This document shows, piece after piece, positions 8,367-17,342 of a stretch of 64,000 nucleotides of DNA. The stretch lies in the NCBI GenBank assembly GCA_964647825.1, contig CAZYJL010000001.1, positions 186,001 to 250,000 of the forward strand. Reading direction: 5' to 3'. Every line of letters starts with the position of its first letter. The first letter of the stretch is position 1. This stretch comes from VFKI01 sp964647825 (GTDB taxonomy: Bacteria > Pseudomonadota > Gammaproteobacteria > DSM-16500). The position numbers and the translations under genes are program-made. Below the pieces are notes generated by a model. The model did not search any database. It saw only the letters and a list, made by a program, of their open reading frames with translations, and was not told the origin of the DNA.

Positions 8367-11174
8367 ATGAGTAGACATAGAAAAGGAAAACATAAGCATA
8401 AAGTATCCCCGCCTGTACTTGAAGAAAAATTGAGTGTCCTGACGGATGCTTCCATGATTGTTTTGCCAGAAATAAAATCTACTGTGTTTGAAAAAAGAAA
8501 AAAATATCATTTACTTACTATTCCACCTTTACCAGATTCTATGGATGTGGATCCTATTTTGAGCATCCAAAAATATTGGGTTGGTGAAAAAGAAGAAGAA
8601 ACAAATTGGTCTGATGCAGTATTAAAAATGGCGTGTATTGCAACAGTAGTAATGTTTGATACATTTTTAGAGAAAGATGAATCAAAAGAACAAGAGCGTG
8701 AACTGCTAGAATTAAAGCAATTTATCCAAAAGTGTTATCTGGTTGTAACAGATGAGATATTAAATTGTTTAAATAAATTGGTTGCAATGGATAATGAGCA
8801 TTTTTTACTTTTAATTGAAAATTTAGCGAAAAGTATTTATGAAAGTGATAGAAAAAATCAATGGCGTGAATATGTAAAAAAATTACCAGATCAATTACGA
8901 TTAGTTTTTTTATTAAATTATGCTTATTTATCATTACAAGGATTTAATACAGAAAGTATTTATTCAATATTGATTGCTATTGTGATGCAAGCTAATCTTG
9001 GAAAAGATGCTGATGATGCAGACAAATTAATAAAAAATTTTTTTGATATATATAAGGTTTCTCCTGAATATAAAAAATCTTATTCAATTCTACATTCTGA
9101 TAAAATTGATGCAATGAAAATTGCAAATATTTTATTGTGTTATTATACAGTTAGAAAAAAAATTAATAGCAAAATAGTATTAAAGTTTTGTGAAATACAT
9201 GTTCAATTTTTAATTGAATTTTCTTTTATGGCTCTTTCTGATGTTTATGTTAAATTTTTAAAAATGAATGCTGATATTTTTCATCTTGATAATATATTAA
9301 AAAGAGAAATAGAAATTTTAGAAGGCGTTTGTAATATAGAAAATCATCTTGAGCACGTAGCGTATCGTATATTTAAAAAAAATAATTACCGATTAGGTTT
9401 GATAGAGCTAGCGTCTAGTGAGCCAGATTTTTTAAAAAAAACAGATGTTGAGATTGAGGATCTTTTTGAGAAGGCAGCTGAAAATGAACCTTTCTTATAT
9501 ACCGGGCTCATTTCTTTAGCTAAATTTTATATAAAAAATAATAAATGGAAAAACGCAAAAGCTACTCTGTTAAAAGCAGGAGTTAATTTTCCTGTGCCTG
9601 AAATAATGAATGAATTAATAGTTTTCTATGCTAAGTTGTTATTGGCCAATAATTGTCAGGAAGTTTGTTATAATTATTTAAATCCAATAGAAAGCTACTT
9701 GAATGTTAATCAACGCGTTGTATATATTGAAACACTGATTAAATTAAACTTAATAGATGCTGCATGGAGTAATTTTCTGGATTTTGAGGATAAATTTGAT
9801 GCATATGATCATCAAAAAAAAATATTGACTAATTTAATTTTAGAGAATCATCATTTGTTTTTTTCTCATATTTTGAATCATATCTATACAGAAAATTTTA
9901 ATATAGAAAGTAATTTTATAGAAAATTTATTTTTTCAATTATTAAAAAATTTATTAAACTCTTTGTCTGCTTTTTATGTCGTTTTGTCTCAAGAGAAAAA
10001 TGGATATTTATTTAAAAAAATACACAATAAAAATATTGTGACTTTTGAAGAAGATTTGTTAAAAGCAATACAATTGTTTGAGTGCGTCACTATTTTTCAA
10101 GAAAAAAAGCTTTTGTTAGAAGTAGATACAAGTGATTTTTTAATCGATAAAGCTGCTACAAGAACGACATTACTTAAACATATAGATTATTTTAGTAAGT
10201 ATAAAAAAATTAAAGAAGATAGTTTTCTTTATTCAAAGAAAATCATTTATCAACTTGATTCAATCTATAATCTTTTGATAGAAAAAAAGCATGATGATTT
10301 TATAGAGAGCATGAGCGTCTTTTTGACTTCCTGTAAAAATTTTTCAGATTGTTATGAGGCGATCATTAAAGAAAAAATTATTTTGATTATTAAAGAATTA
10401 TCTACCAACTTAGATAATGAATTATTAACAAATTTTGTTCTTTTATTTGACAAAATAAGATCTGCTAAAATCATTTCGTTACTAGAGCTTTATTTAAAAG
10501 ATTTTTTTGGTGAGAACAATATCACTTTAAATTTTCAAGAAGATAAAATAGAGTCAGATAGTATTTTATCTCCTGATAAATTTTTAGAGAATAAATCAAC
10601 AGATATTTCTAATTCTAGAGTTTCATCTATCTTGTTTGAGAGTAAAAGTTATCTGGTGGAAGAAGAACGTTCTGAAAAAAGGTCGCTGCTTACGGATAAT
10701 ATAGCGAAAATGATTGATTCTGATATAACAATCACATCCAAAGCAAAAAAAAATAAAAAAGATAAAACAGATAAAACAGATAAAACAGATAAAAAAATTA
10801 AGATACATACCTCTATATTTTCAGAAAAAAAGAATAAAAAAAAATTAAATATTATAATAGATAAAAAGAGTGAAAAATTGCATGAAGAAAAAGATGAACG
10901 ATCGATGAAGAACGAAGTTGTTGCATCAAAAAATCAAGATCAGTTTATAAAAACTACTTATTGTTATTTTGATGAATATAAAAAAATAGGTACTAGAGTA
11001 TCGCGCAAAAATGGAATTGAAAATAAGTTGCCTTCTGCTCTAAGCCTTGTGAAGGCGAGGCACTTACTAACCTTTGGATTGTTTCGTCAGTCAGCAAGAG
11101 AAAGAAACCCTCGTATTTTTTATGAAGGTATTACTGCGGCAGATTTACCCAAATATAAGACTAAACCAAAGTAG
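8367..11174 (+). CDS. large orphan protein, helical-repeat-like; candidate secreted effector
   Basis: 935-aa protein I do not recognise. The ribosome site AAGGG (8356-8360) fits the ATG at 8367 better than the in-frame ATG at 8361. It opens with a basic stretch (MSRHRKGKHKHK). Residues about 100-700 are rich in Leu/Ile/Asn/Lys helices, with one segment resembling a TPR pair (LISLAKFYIKNNKWKNAKAT). There is a Lys/Asp/Thr low-complexity linker near residues 790-830 containing KTD repeats. The last 50 residues contain a less biased block (SLVKARHLLTFGLFRQSARE). There is no signal peptide or membrane segment. It is more AT-rich than the suf genes. A type IV effector role is a guess from size, composition and orphan status. 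Confidence 0.6.
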   Translation: MSRHRKGKHKHKVSPPVLEEKLSVLTDASMIVLPEIKSTVFEKRKKYHLLTIPPLPDSMDVDPILSIQKYWVGEKEEETNWSDAVLKMACIATVVMFDTFLEKDESKEQERELLELKQFIQKCYLVVTDEILNCLNKLVAMDNEHFLLLIENLAKSIYESDRKNQWREYVKKLPDQLRLVFLLNYAYLSLQGFNTESIYSILIAIVMQANLGKDADDADKLIKNFFDIYKVSPEYKKSYSILHSDKIDAMKIANILLCYYTVRKKINSKIVLKFCEIHVQFLIEFSFMALSDVYVKFLKMNADIFHLDNILKREIEILEGVCNIENHLEHVAYRIFKKNNYRLGLIELASSEPDFLKKTDVEIEDLFEKAAENEPFLYTGLISLAKFYIKNNKWKNAKATLLKAGVNFPVPEIMNELIVFYAKLLLANNCQEVCYNYLNPIESYLNVNQRVVYIETLIKLNLIDAAWSNFLDFEDKFDAYDHQKKILTNLILENHHLFFSHILNHIYTENFNIESNFIENLFFQLLKNLLNSLSAFYVVLSQEKNGYLFKKIHNKNIVTFEEDLLKAIQLFECVTIFQEKKLLLEVDTSDFLIDKAATRTTLLKHIDYFSKYKKIKEDSFLYSKKIIYQLDSIYNLLIEKKHDDFIESMSVFLTSCKNFSDCYEAIIKEKIILIIKELSTNLDNELLTNFVLLFDKIRSAKIISLLELYLKDFFGENNITLNFQEDKIESDSILSPDKFLENKSTDISNSRVSSILFESKSYLVEEERSEKRSLLTDNIAKMIDSDITITSKAKKNKKDKTDKTDKTDKKIKIHTSIFSEKKNKKKLNIIIDKKSEKLHEEKDERSMKNEVVASKNQDQFIKTTYCYFDEYKKIGTRVSRKNGIENKLPSALSLVKARHLLTFGLFRQSARERNPRIFYEGITAADLPKYKTKPK
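10761..10796 (+). repeat. 9-bp tandem repeat encoding KTD
   Basis: Three copies of GATAAAACA and a fourth variant lie in frame inside the large orphan gene and encode (D)KTDKTDKTDKK. Unit number could vary between strains without breaking the frame. Confidence 0.85.
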
Positions 11175-11192
11175 AATTGTAGTGGAATTCAG

Positions 11193-11684
11193 TTAGGTAT
11201 CATTACTGTGACCCACAGACCTACCTGTAAATTTACGCCACCAGCTTAAACGAGGCAAATATAATAAGAGGTAAATCAAAATCGAAGTAAGCAAACTCAC
11301 TAAATAAAATCCGAAGGCTACGGCAAGTCCAACGGCTGCTGTGGCCCAAAGTGTTGCAGCGGTTGTTAAGCCACTGACGCTACTTTCTTGGCGAAATATT
11401 ACACCGCCACCTAAAAACCCAATACCACTGACGATTTGTGCGGCAATACGTGATGGATCGGCACCGCCCATACCAGCAAGACTTAATGATAAAATCCCAA
11501 AAACACATGATCCTAGGGCAATTGCACCATAGGTTCGAATGCCTGCAGATGATCGGCCAATACCATGACGTTCTCGTTCCCAGCCAATCAGTGCACCAAG
11601 TAAAAATGCGATAAAAATACGAAAAAACATTTCAAGAGTAGGTTCTAAACTAGGAAATGGATTGGTAATAATCATATCAAGCAA
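11193..11684 (-). CDS. MgtC/SapB family membrane protein
   Basis: 163-aa inner-membrane protein with the MgtC N-terminal core: FLLGALIGWERERHG, then GIRTYGAIALGSCVFGIL, GIGFLGGGVIF, and TTAATLWATAAVGLAVAFG. About four to five membrane segments are visible. It lacks the long C-terminal ACT-like domain of Salmonella MgtC, so it resembles the shorter SapB/YhiD type. MgtC proteins are linked to Mg2+ limitation and intramacrophage survival through effects on F-type ATP synthase; that role is inference here. It converges on the orphan gene. Confidence 0.88.
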   Translation of the reverse strand: MLDMIITNPFPSLEPTLEMFFRIFIAFLLGALIGWERERHGIGRSSAGIRTYGAIALGSCVFGILSLSLAGMGGADPSRIAAQIVSGIGFLGGGVIFRQESSVSGLTTAATLWATAAVGLAVAFGFYLVSLLTSILIYLLLYLPRLSWWRKFTGRSVGHSNDT

Positions 11685-11806
11685 TCCTTTTGATTTTTAT
11701 CCTAACGAACGTATTGAAATTATCCTAATCGTTTATTTGTAAAAATAAAAGAAAAAATTTTATAACTGTTAGTTCAGATGAAGATTCTTTCCTATTGTTA
11801 TAGGAA

Positions 11807-12055
11807 TTATTGACGAAAAGCGAAAGCGTGCAAATTTCTTATATTTTCTTCTCGTTTTTCTTGTTCTTTTTGTCTTTTACGTTCTTCTTCCCAGCCTGCA
11901 TAACCTTCATCACTATTATAGTATTCTTCTTCAAGTTTATTTCTGTCTAATTCATTCTCTATGTTTTCTCCAGCTTCACCTCTTTCATTTATTTCAATAT
12001 CTTTTGACTTTACTTCTTCTTTTTGCTCTTTTTTAAAAAGTCGATTGTGTGACAT
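11807..12055 (-). CDS. small highly charged protein downstream of tgt
   Basis: 82-aa protein, mostly Glu/Lys/Arg/Asn, predicted to be helical or disordered. I recognise no family. It is supported by an AGGAGAG ribosome site nine bases before its ATG, a site that lies at the very end of tgt. The start is 3 nt after the tgt stop, so the two genes are probably co-transcribed. In many gammaproteobacteria yajC follows tgt; this protein has no membrane segment and is not YajC. Confidence 0.6.
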   Translation of the reverse strand: MSHNRLFKKEQKEEVKSKDIEINERGEAGENIENELDRNKLEEEYYNSDEGYAGWEEERKRQKEQEKREENIRNLHAFAFRQ

Positions 12056-12058
12056 CTT

Positions 12059-13255
12059 TTAATTCTCTCCTGTTTTTAAAGAGCGTGTGTTGCCGGGGAT
12101 AATACAATCTCGCATCGCTTCACATACAGCTTGCATCATGGAGATATTGTGAATACAAGCTAAATGGCCATAAAGCTGTGATTTTTGTTTAAATAAAAAA
12201 TGCAGATAACTTCGCGTGAAATTTTTGCAAGTATAACAAAAGCAATTTTCGCTAAGTGGGCGTTCATCTTTTGCGTAAATAGATTTTTTAATTAAGAGAT
12301 GATCGCTATCTTTTTCACCAAGCCCTACAAAACGTATCCATTGATTTTCAGTCGGTACAATTTTGCCGCAATAGAGCGCACCGTGTCGCGCGTTACGTGT
12401 CGGTGCAACACAGTCAAATAGATCAATGCCACGTGCCACAACATCAATGAGATCAGAGGGGCGCAGACCGACGCCCATGGTGTAGCGCGATTTTGTTATT
12501 GGCAGTAGCGGACGGACCCAGTCGATAATTTCCACGGTTTTAGCCATATCAAAACCGATGACTTCACCACCAATCGCGATGCCATCGACTGGCGTGGCTA
12601 AAATAGCGGCAGTACTCTTTTCACGGAGATCGCGAAAGCTGCCGCCTTGAATAATGCCAAATAATGCTTGGTGATCACCGTGTACCGATGTGGGGTGTTT
12701 TAAATGTGCATTCACAGATTCGTTTAACCAACGGTGCGTGCGTTCTAGCGCGCGCTCTGCTGCCTCGCGGCCACCATTTTCAGGTGTGCATTCGTCAAAC
12801 ACCATAATGATATCTGCGCCAGTGACTTTTTGAGTGTGAATCGACGATTCAGGTGATAGGCGAATGGTTTGATGTGTGATGGGATGTTTAAATTGCGCAC
12901 CATTATCATCAATGCGGCAAAGATTGCCTTTTTTGGACAAGCTAAATACTTGAAAACCACCACTATCCGTTAACATGGGTTTATTCCATCCCATAAAACG
13001 GTGCATACCACCTGCATTTTCAATAATCGATAAACCCGGTGCACAGAGCATATGATAGGTATTGCCACCCAAAATGATTTGGCTACGTGCAGCCAAAAGA
13101 TCGGAAGGCGTCATGTGATTGACAAAAGCACGTGTGCCGACTGGCATAAACGTTGGTGTCAGTAATTCACCGTGGGCTGTGGTGACACGGGTCACGCGCG
13201 CTGGTAATACGGCATGTTGTTTAATGAGTTCGGTACGGAAGGTATTAGTTGGCAT
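12059..13255 (-). CDS. tgt: queuine tRNA-ribosyltransferase
   Basis: Exchanges guanine-34 for preQ1 in tRNAs for Asp, Asn, His and Tyr. Visible family features are LTDSGGFQVFSL (nucleophile region), FDECTPEN, GIIQGGSFRDLREKS, VDGIAIGGEVIG, the second catalytic region GIDLFDCVAPTRNARHG, and the zinc site CFCYTCKNFTRSYLHFL. Those residues include the Cys triad and a downstream His (LACIHN). The 398-aa length is slightly above the usual ~375, from additions near the C-terminal third. Confidence 0.96.
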   Translation of the reverse strand: MPTNTFRTELIKQHAVLPARVTRVTTAHGELLTPTFMPVGTRAFVNHMTPSDLLAARSQIILGGNTYHMLCAPGLSIIENAGGMHRFMGWNKPMLTDSGGFQVFSLSKKGNLCRIDDNGAQFKHPITHQTIRLSPESSIHTQKVTGADIIMVFDECTPENGGREAAERALERTHRWLNESVNAHLKHPTSVHGDHQALFGIIQGGSFRDLREKSTAAILATPVDGIAIGGEVIGFDMAKTVEIIDWVRPLLPITKSRYTMGVGLRPSDLIDVVARGIDLFDCVAPTRNARHGALYCGKIVPTENQWIRFVGLGEKDSDHLLIKKSIYAKDERPLSENCFCYTCKNFTRSYLHFLFKQKSQLYGHLACIHNISMMQAVCEAMRDCIIPGNTRSLKTGEN

Positions 13256-13370
13256 GAGATACTGTTTTTTTATTAATTAAGTCATTTCTGCTATAAAACG
13301 CTAATAAAGCCAGAGAATGCAGTGTGAGAGATAGTGTAACAGATTTTAACCGATTGAGAGGATTTTATGC

Positions 13371-14018
13371 ATGTCTATTGAGCGTGATTATACATTGGCA
13401 GATCGATTATGTCTGGCGTTAGATGATGCCTTGCGCGCGATGTTTGATACACCGCAAGCGACAGGCCGTGCGTCACCGGCAAAAAATATGTCTGAGCCAT
13501 TATTAACAGAAAAAGAACGTCAGCATGCCGCCGGGTGTATGCGTGTAAACCATGCGGGTGAAGTTGCCGCACAAGGGTTGTATCACGGTCAAGGGATGGT
13601 GTCGCGATCGCCCGTGTTACGTGCGCAAATGGCGCATGCTGCGCGTGAAGAAGGCGATCATTTGCTTTGGTGTAGTCAGCGATTAGCGGAATTAGGGAGT
13701 CATCGTAGTATGCTGACGCCCTTTTGGTATGGTGGATCGTTACTAATTGGTGTTTGTGCGGGTTTAGCAGGTGATCGCTGGAGTTTGGGTTTTTTGGCAG
13801 AAACCGAAGAGCAAGTGATGCGGCATTTATCGCGTCATTTGGCGAGTTTGCCATCAGCAGATATCAAGAGTCGCTCAGTGCTGGAACAAATGCAGCAAGA
13901 TGAAGCAGCGCATCGAGATGAGGCATTAGAAGCTGGGGCAGTTGATTTGCCACAAGGAGTTAAAAAAATGATGGGATGGTTTTCCGCTGTGATGGTTCAG
14001 ACGGCATATCGGTTTTAG
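13371..14018 (+). CDS. coq7: Coq7-type 2-octaprenyl-3-methyl-6-methoxy-1,4-benzoquinol hydroxylase
   Basis: Diiron hydroxylase of late ubiquinone synthesis at the membrane. Iron ligands of the Coq7 family are visible: RVNHAGEVAAQGLYHGQ (Glu), AREEGDHLLWC (ExxH), FLAETEEQVMRHL and QQDEAAHRDEAL (ExxH). The 215-aa length fits bacterial Coq7. The start ATG follows GAGAGGA; an overlapping ATG four bases upstream is out of frame. The gene is divergent from tgt. Confidence 0.93.
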   Translation: MSIERDYTLADRLCLALDDALRAMFDTPQATGRASPAKNMSEPLLTEKERQHAAGCMRVNHAGEVAAQGLYHGQGMVSRSPVLRAQMAHAAREEGDHLLWCSQRLAELGSHRSMLTPFWYGGSLLIGVCAGLAGDRWSLGFLAETEEQVMRHLSRHLASLPSADIKSRSVLEQMQQDEAAHRDEALEAGAVDLPQGVKKMMGWFSAVMVQTAYRF

Positions 14019-14055
14019 ATGAAATATGCCGCATGTTTTCTGATATAAAAAATAT

Positions 14056-14385
14056 TTAGTTAGTGACTGGCACATACATCAAAACTAGTGCAGTTGCTTC
14101 CATTAACCAAACGACCCAAATGATTTCTAAGGTCCAAGGAAACCAGTGACGTTTGATCAACCAATAAACACCGGCAGGCAATAAGCCAGCAAGGGCAGGG
14201 ATGGCAAGTAGAGCAAGTAATTCACGAATTGTATTGCCGGCAGCGCCTGCTGAAAAAACTTGTTTTAATTGTTCATCAATCCAATTATGAGCAGCGACTG
14301 CGGCATGTAATCCTTGCTGAATAAACGGCATACAAAAGATAACAATTAAACTTAGTATAATAAGAGCGATAATTTGTTTTAACAT
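14056..14385 (-). CDS. small membrane protein, unknown
   Basis: 109 aa with an N-terminal membrane segment (IIALIILSLIVIFCMPF), a central amphipathic stretch and two more hydrophobic segments (ELLALLAIPALAGLLPAGVYW; WTLEIIWVVWLMEATALVLM). I do not recognise the family. The ATG is preceded by an AAAGGGA-like ribosome site. It lies downstream of the ABC exporter genes on the same strand, but with a 68-nt gap in which the exporter permease ends beyond it, so co-transcription is not established. Confidence 0.6.
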   Translation of the reverse strand: MLKQIIALIILSLIVIFCMPFIQQGLHAAVAAHNWIDEQLKQVFSAGAAGNTIRELLALLAIPALAGLLPAGVYWLIKRHWFPWTLEIIWVVWLMEATALVLMYVPVTN

Positions 14386-14453
14386 TGATGCGTTCCCTTT
14401 TTGTTAAAAAATAAATAACTTACCGATAATTTGAAAATTTAGATATCTAAATT

Positions 14454-15233
14454 TTATGTTCTTAGCCCAATGCCTTTTCGAAGTAAGATCATGCAAGTAA
14501 TTAATAGTCCGATGAATAAGCTACCCGTTAAAATAAAACCGTGATAAACATTGACATCAGAAACGCCAAGCATGCCATGACGAAATGTATCCACAATGTT
14601 TAATATTGGATTCCAAAGCGAAAGCGTCTGCCAAAATGGCGGTAGTTGATGAATAGAATAAAACACACCACCCAGATAAGTGAGAGGCGTTAAAATAAAC
14701 GTAGGCACAAAGGAGACATCATCAAATTTTTTAGCAAAAATACCATTGGCTAAACCAGCAAGTGAAAAAATAAGCGCAGACAAAATGGCCATGGCGGTCA
14801 TTTGTAAATAATGATGAATATGCAGATGTGTGAAGAGCAGCGCAATACATAAAACAATGATGCCAGATAAAATACCACGCAATGCGCCACCTAATGTATA
14901 CCCTAATAAAATAATATAATCTGGCATGGAAGAAACGAGCATTTCTTCAATACTTTTACTGAATTTTGCGCCAAAAAACGAAGAAGATGTGTTGGCATAG
15001 GCATTCGTAATAATTGACATCATGGTGAGACCAGGGACGATATATTGCATGTAGCTTAGACCCTGCACATCACGAATTTGCGAACCAATTAATTTACCAA
15101 AAATAATAAAATACAACGTCATAGTAATAGCGGGTGGTAATAGTGTTTGACTCCAGATGCGCAGAAAACGCGTAATTTCTTTCGTTAGAATGGTCTGTAG
15201 GGCAATACGATTACGAGTAAAAACACTAGTCAT
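14454..15233 (-). CDS. yadH: ABC-2 type exporter permease (YadH-like)
   Basis: 259-aa ABC-2 membrane protein with six hydrophobic segments and the conserved MQYIVPGLTMMSIITNAYANTSSSFFGAKF block. It resembles E. coli YadH. It overlaps the ATPase gene by four bases (ATGA) and must form an exporter with it. The substrate is unknown. Confidence 0.9.
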   Translation of the reverse strand: MTSVFTRNRIALQTILTKEITRFLRIWSQTLLPPAITMTLYFIIFGKLIGSQIRDVQGLSYMQYIVPGLTMMSIITNAYANTSSSFFGAKFSKSIEEMLVSSMPDYIILLGYTLGGALRGILSGIIVLCIALLFTHLHIHHYLQMTAMAILSALIFSLAGLANGIFAKKFDDVSFVPTFILTPLTYLGGVFYSIHQLPPFWQTLSLWNPILNIVDTFRHGMLGVSDVNVYHGFILTGSLFIGLLITCMILLRKGIGLRT

Positions 15234-16153
15234 TTCTGTCCCTTTTCTTCTCGAGTGAGGTGGACAAACATTTCTTCTAATCTGTTTGTTTTGTTACGCA
15301 TACTCGTCACATGTAGATTATGTTGATTGAGAATAGTAAATAATTCGTTGAGTGTTTGATCTTGTTTAAGTTCTGTTTCTAGGGTGTATTTGTCAATTAA
15401 TTTAACTGGATAATTCCCTAATTGTGGTGGTGTATTAAGGGGCTCGGCTAAATCTAAAATAATCGTTTGCGTATGTAAGCGATGTAAAATAGATTTCATA
15501 TCCGCATTTTCAATGACGTGACCACGGTCGATAATGGCAACATGTCGACACAGTTGTTCAGCTTCTTCTAAATAATGTGTGGTGAGAATAATAGTTGTGC
15601 CATTATTGTTTAATTCTCGCAAAAACTCCCACAAGCTATGCCTTAATTCAATATCGACACCTGCTGTTGGTTCATCGAGGACGAGTAATTCTGGTTCATT
15701 AATGAGTGCACGAGCAATCATCAAACGGCGTTTCATTCCGCCCGATAAACGTAATGCGATTTGATTGCGCTTTTCATATAACCCCAATTTTTTTAAATAA
15801 TGATTTGCGCGTTGTGTGGCAATGTTACGTGGAATACCATAATAGCCTGCTTGATTAATCAGTATTTGGCTTATTTTTTCAAAGGGATTAAAATTAAATT
15901 CTTGCGGTACCACGCCGATGCAGGACTTTGCCGCTTCTAATTCATGATCGATATCATGTCCGAAAATAGCAACTTTGCCACTTGTTTTGTTAACCAAAGA
16001 ACACAAAATACCAATTGTCGTAGACTTGCCCGCACCATTTTTGCCGAGCAGAGCAAAAAAGTCTCCTTTGGGAACAGTAAGATGGATACCTTTTAGTGCT
16101 TGTAAGCCATTGCGATAAGTTTTGGTTAAATTTTCTACAACAAGTGCGTGCAT
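15230..16153 (-). CDS. yadG: ABC exporter ATP-binding protein (YadG-like)
   Basis: 307-aa ATPase. Walker A GKNGAGKST lies at residues 37-45, with Q-loop GVVPQEFNFNP, signature LSGGMKRRL, Walker B LLVLDEPTAGVD and the H-loop in ILTTHYLEEAEQL. The C-terminal 80 residues form the extension common in ABC-2 drug/polysaccharide exporters. It is coupled to the permease gene downstream. Confidence 0.92.
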   Translation of the reverse strand: MHALVVENLTKTYRNGLQALKGIHLTVPKGDFFALLGKNGAGKSTTIGILCSLVNKTSGKVAIFGHDIDHELEAAKSCIGVVPQEFNFNPFEKISQILINQAGYYGIPRNIATQRANHYLKKLGLYEKRNQIALRLSGGMKRRLMIARALINEPELLVLDEPTAGVDIELRHSLWEFLRELNNNGTTIILTTHYLEEAEQLCRHVAIIDRGHVIENADMKSILHRLHTQTIILDLAEPLNTPPQLGNYPVKLIDKYTLETELKQDQTLNELFTILNQHNLHVTSMRNKTNRLEEMFVHLTREEKGQK

Positions 16154-16183
16154 GAAAGTTTCCTGTCTGACCGAAAGAGAATA

Positions 16184-16816
16184 TTACAGGATTGCTTCCG
16201 GCGGAGTGAAATGTTTTTTTAATTGTATGAGCATGCGCTGTAACGCTTGGCCACGATGACTAATTTGATTTTTTTCCATAATAGACAATTCAGCGGCACT
16301 GCGGTTAAGTACTGGGTCAAAAAAAATTGGATCGTAGCCAAATCCTTTTGTCCCCGTGGGTGTTTGCAGAATACGACCGTGCCATATGCCTTCGGCAATG
16401 AGTGGCGCAGGGTCTTCAGCAGATCGGAGAAACACGAGCGTACAGTGAAAGCTTGCTACTCGTTTTTCTTGTGGGACGTTTTGTAGTGCTTGAAGCAATT
16501 TGTGAATATTTGCTGCTGCGTTTTGCGGTGTCCCGGCATAACGAGCAGAATAAATTCCCGGCGCACCATTTAAAGCGGAAACGACTAAACCTGAGTCATC
16601 CGCAATCGCAGGTAAACCGGCGATTGCGGCAGCAGCACGTGCTTTGAGTAATGCATTTTCAATAAATGTCAGTCCTGTCTCTTCAACTTCAGTGAGTGAA
16701 AATGCAGTTTGTGGCAAAATTTGCACGGGTAAATTTGTCAGTAATTGTTGTATTTCTGCAATTTTCCCAAGGTTGGTACTGGCAAGAACGATTTTCTTGT
16801 TTATCATAAAGTTCAT
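16184..16816 (-). CDS. rdgB: dITP/XTP pyrophosphatase (RdgB/HAM1)
   Basis: Cleans the nucleotide pool by hydrolysing (d)ITP and XTP. Visible motifs are the N-terminal VLASTNLGKIAEIQ (substrate loop), the IADDSGLVV and GAPGIYSARYAG blocks, GTKGFGYDPIF and SHRGQAL. It starts at the yggT stop (overlap TAATG), as in the common proC-yggT-rdgB order. An internal Met at residue 4 is an alternative start. Confidence 0.95.
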   Translation of the reverse strand: MNFMINKKIVLASTNLGKIAEIQQLLTNLPVQILPQTAFSLTEVEETGLTFIENALLKARAAAAIAGLPAIADDSGLVVSALNGAPGIYSARYAGTPQNAAANIHKLLQALQNVPQEKRVASFHCTLVFLRSAEDPAPLIAEGIWHGRILQTPTGTKGFGYDPIFFDPVLNRSAAELSIMEKNQISHRGQALQRMLIQLKKHFTPPEAIL

Positions 16817-17340
16817 TACGGTAATAACATAGTAAGAAATTGTAGAAAAATTAATGCAGGAATGGGTGTGATATCAATACCAGCAATGGGCGGAATCAAG
16901 CGACGCAAAGGCTGCATAATGGGTCGTGTGATCGCCTCTAAAATATCACTAATGGGTGTTGCGCCTGGATTTAGCCAGCTAAGCAAAGCTTGAATTAAAA
17001 TTGCGTAAAATAATGTTTGTAATAAAATCCGGATGGTTGCAGAGACCGCAAATAAAAGTAAGAAATGTATTGGTGGGATGACGCCTACTAATGCAGATAA
17101 TACGCTTAATTTAATGATTTCAATTAAAAATAACCAAGTTAATGTGGCAGATTCTAGATTTCGATAATTTGGGATAAAACGTCTAACCGGTGCCACAATG
17201 GGTTGGGTTAAGCGAATAATAAACTGCGTGATTGGGTGAAAATAATTAATTCGAGCAAAGGCAAGTAATAGTCGGATTGCTAAAACGAAAAGATATAATT
17301 CAAATAGTGTACTGACTAAAAAAAGTAAAGCATTGCTCAT
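16816..17340 (-). CDS. yggT: YggT family membrane protein
   Basis: 174-aa protein with two YggT repeats, each with a pair of membrane helices and the characteristic phrases NYFHPITQFIIRLTQPIVAPVRRFIP and ISDILEAITRPIMQPLRRLIPP. Function is not firmly established; the family has been linked to osmotic/ion stress and cell-shape processes. It lies between proC (2-nt gap) and rdgB (overlap), a conserved gammaproteobacterial order. Confidence 0.92.
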   Translation of the reverse strand: MSNALLFLVSTLFELYLFVLAIRLLLAFARINYFHPITQFIIRLTQPIVAPVRRFIPNYRNLESATLTWLFLIEIIKLSVLSALVGVIPPIHFLLLFAVSATIRILLQTLFYAILIQALLSWLNPGATPISDILEAITRPIMQPLRRLIPPIAGIDITPIPALIFLQFLTMLLP

Positions 17341-17342
17341 TT

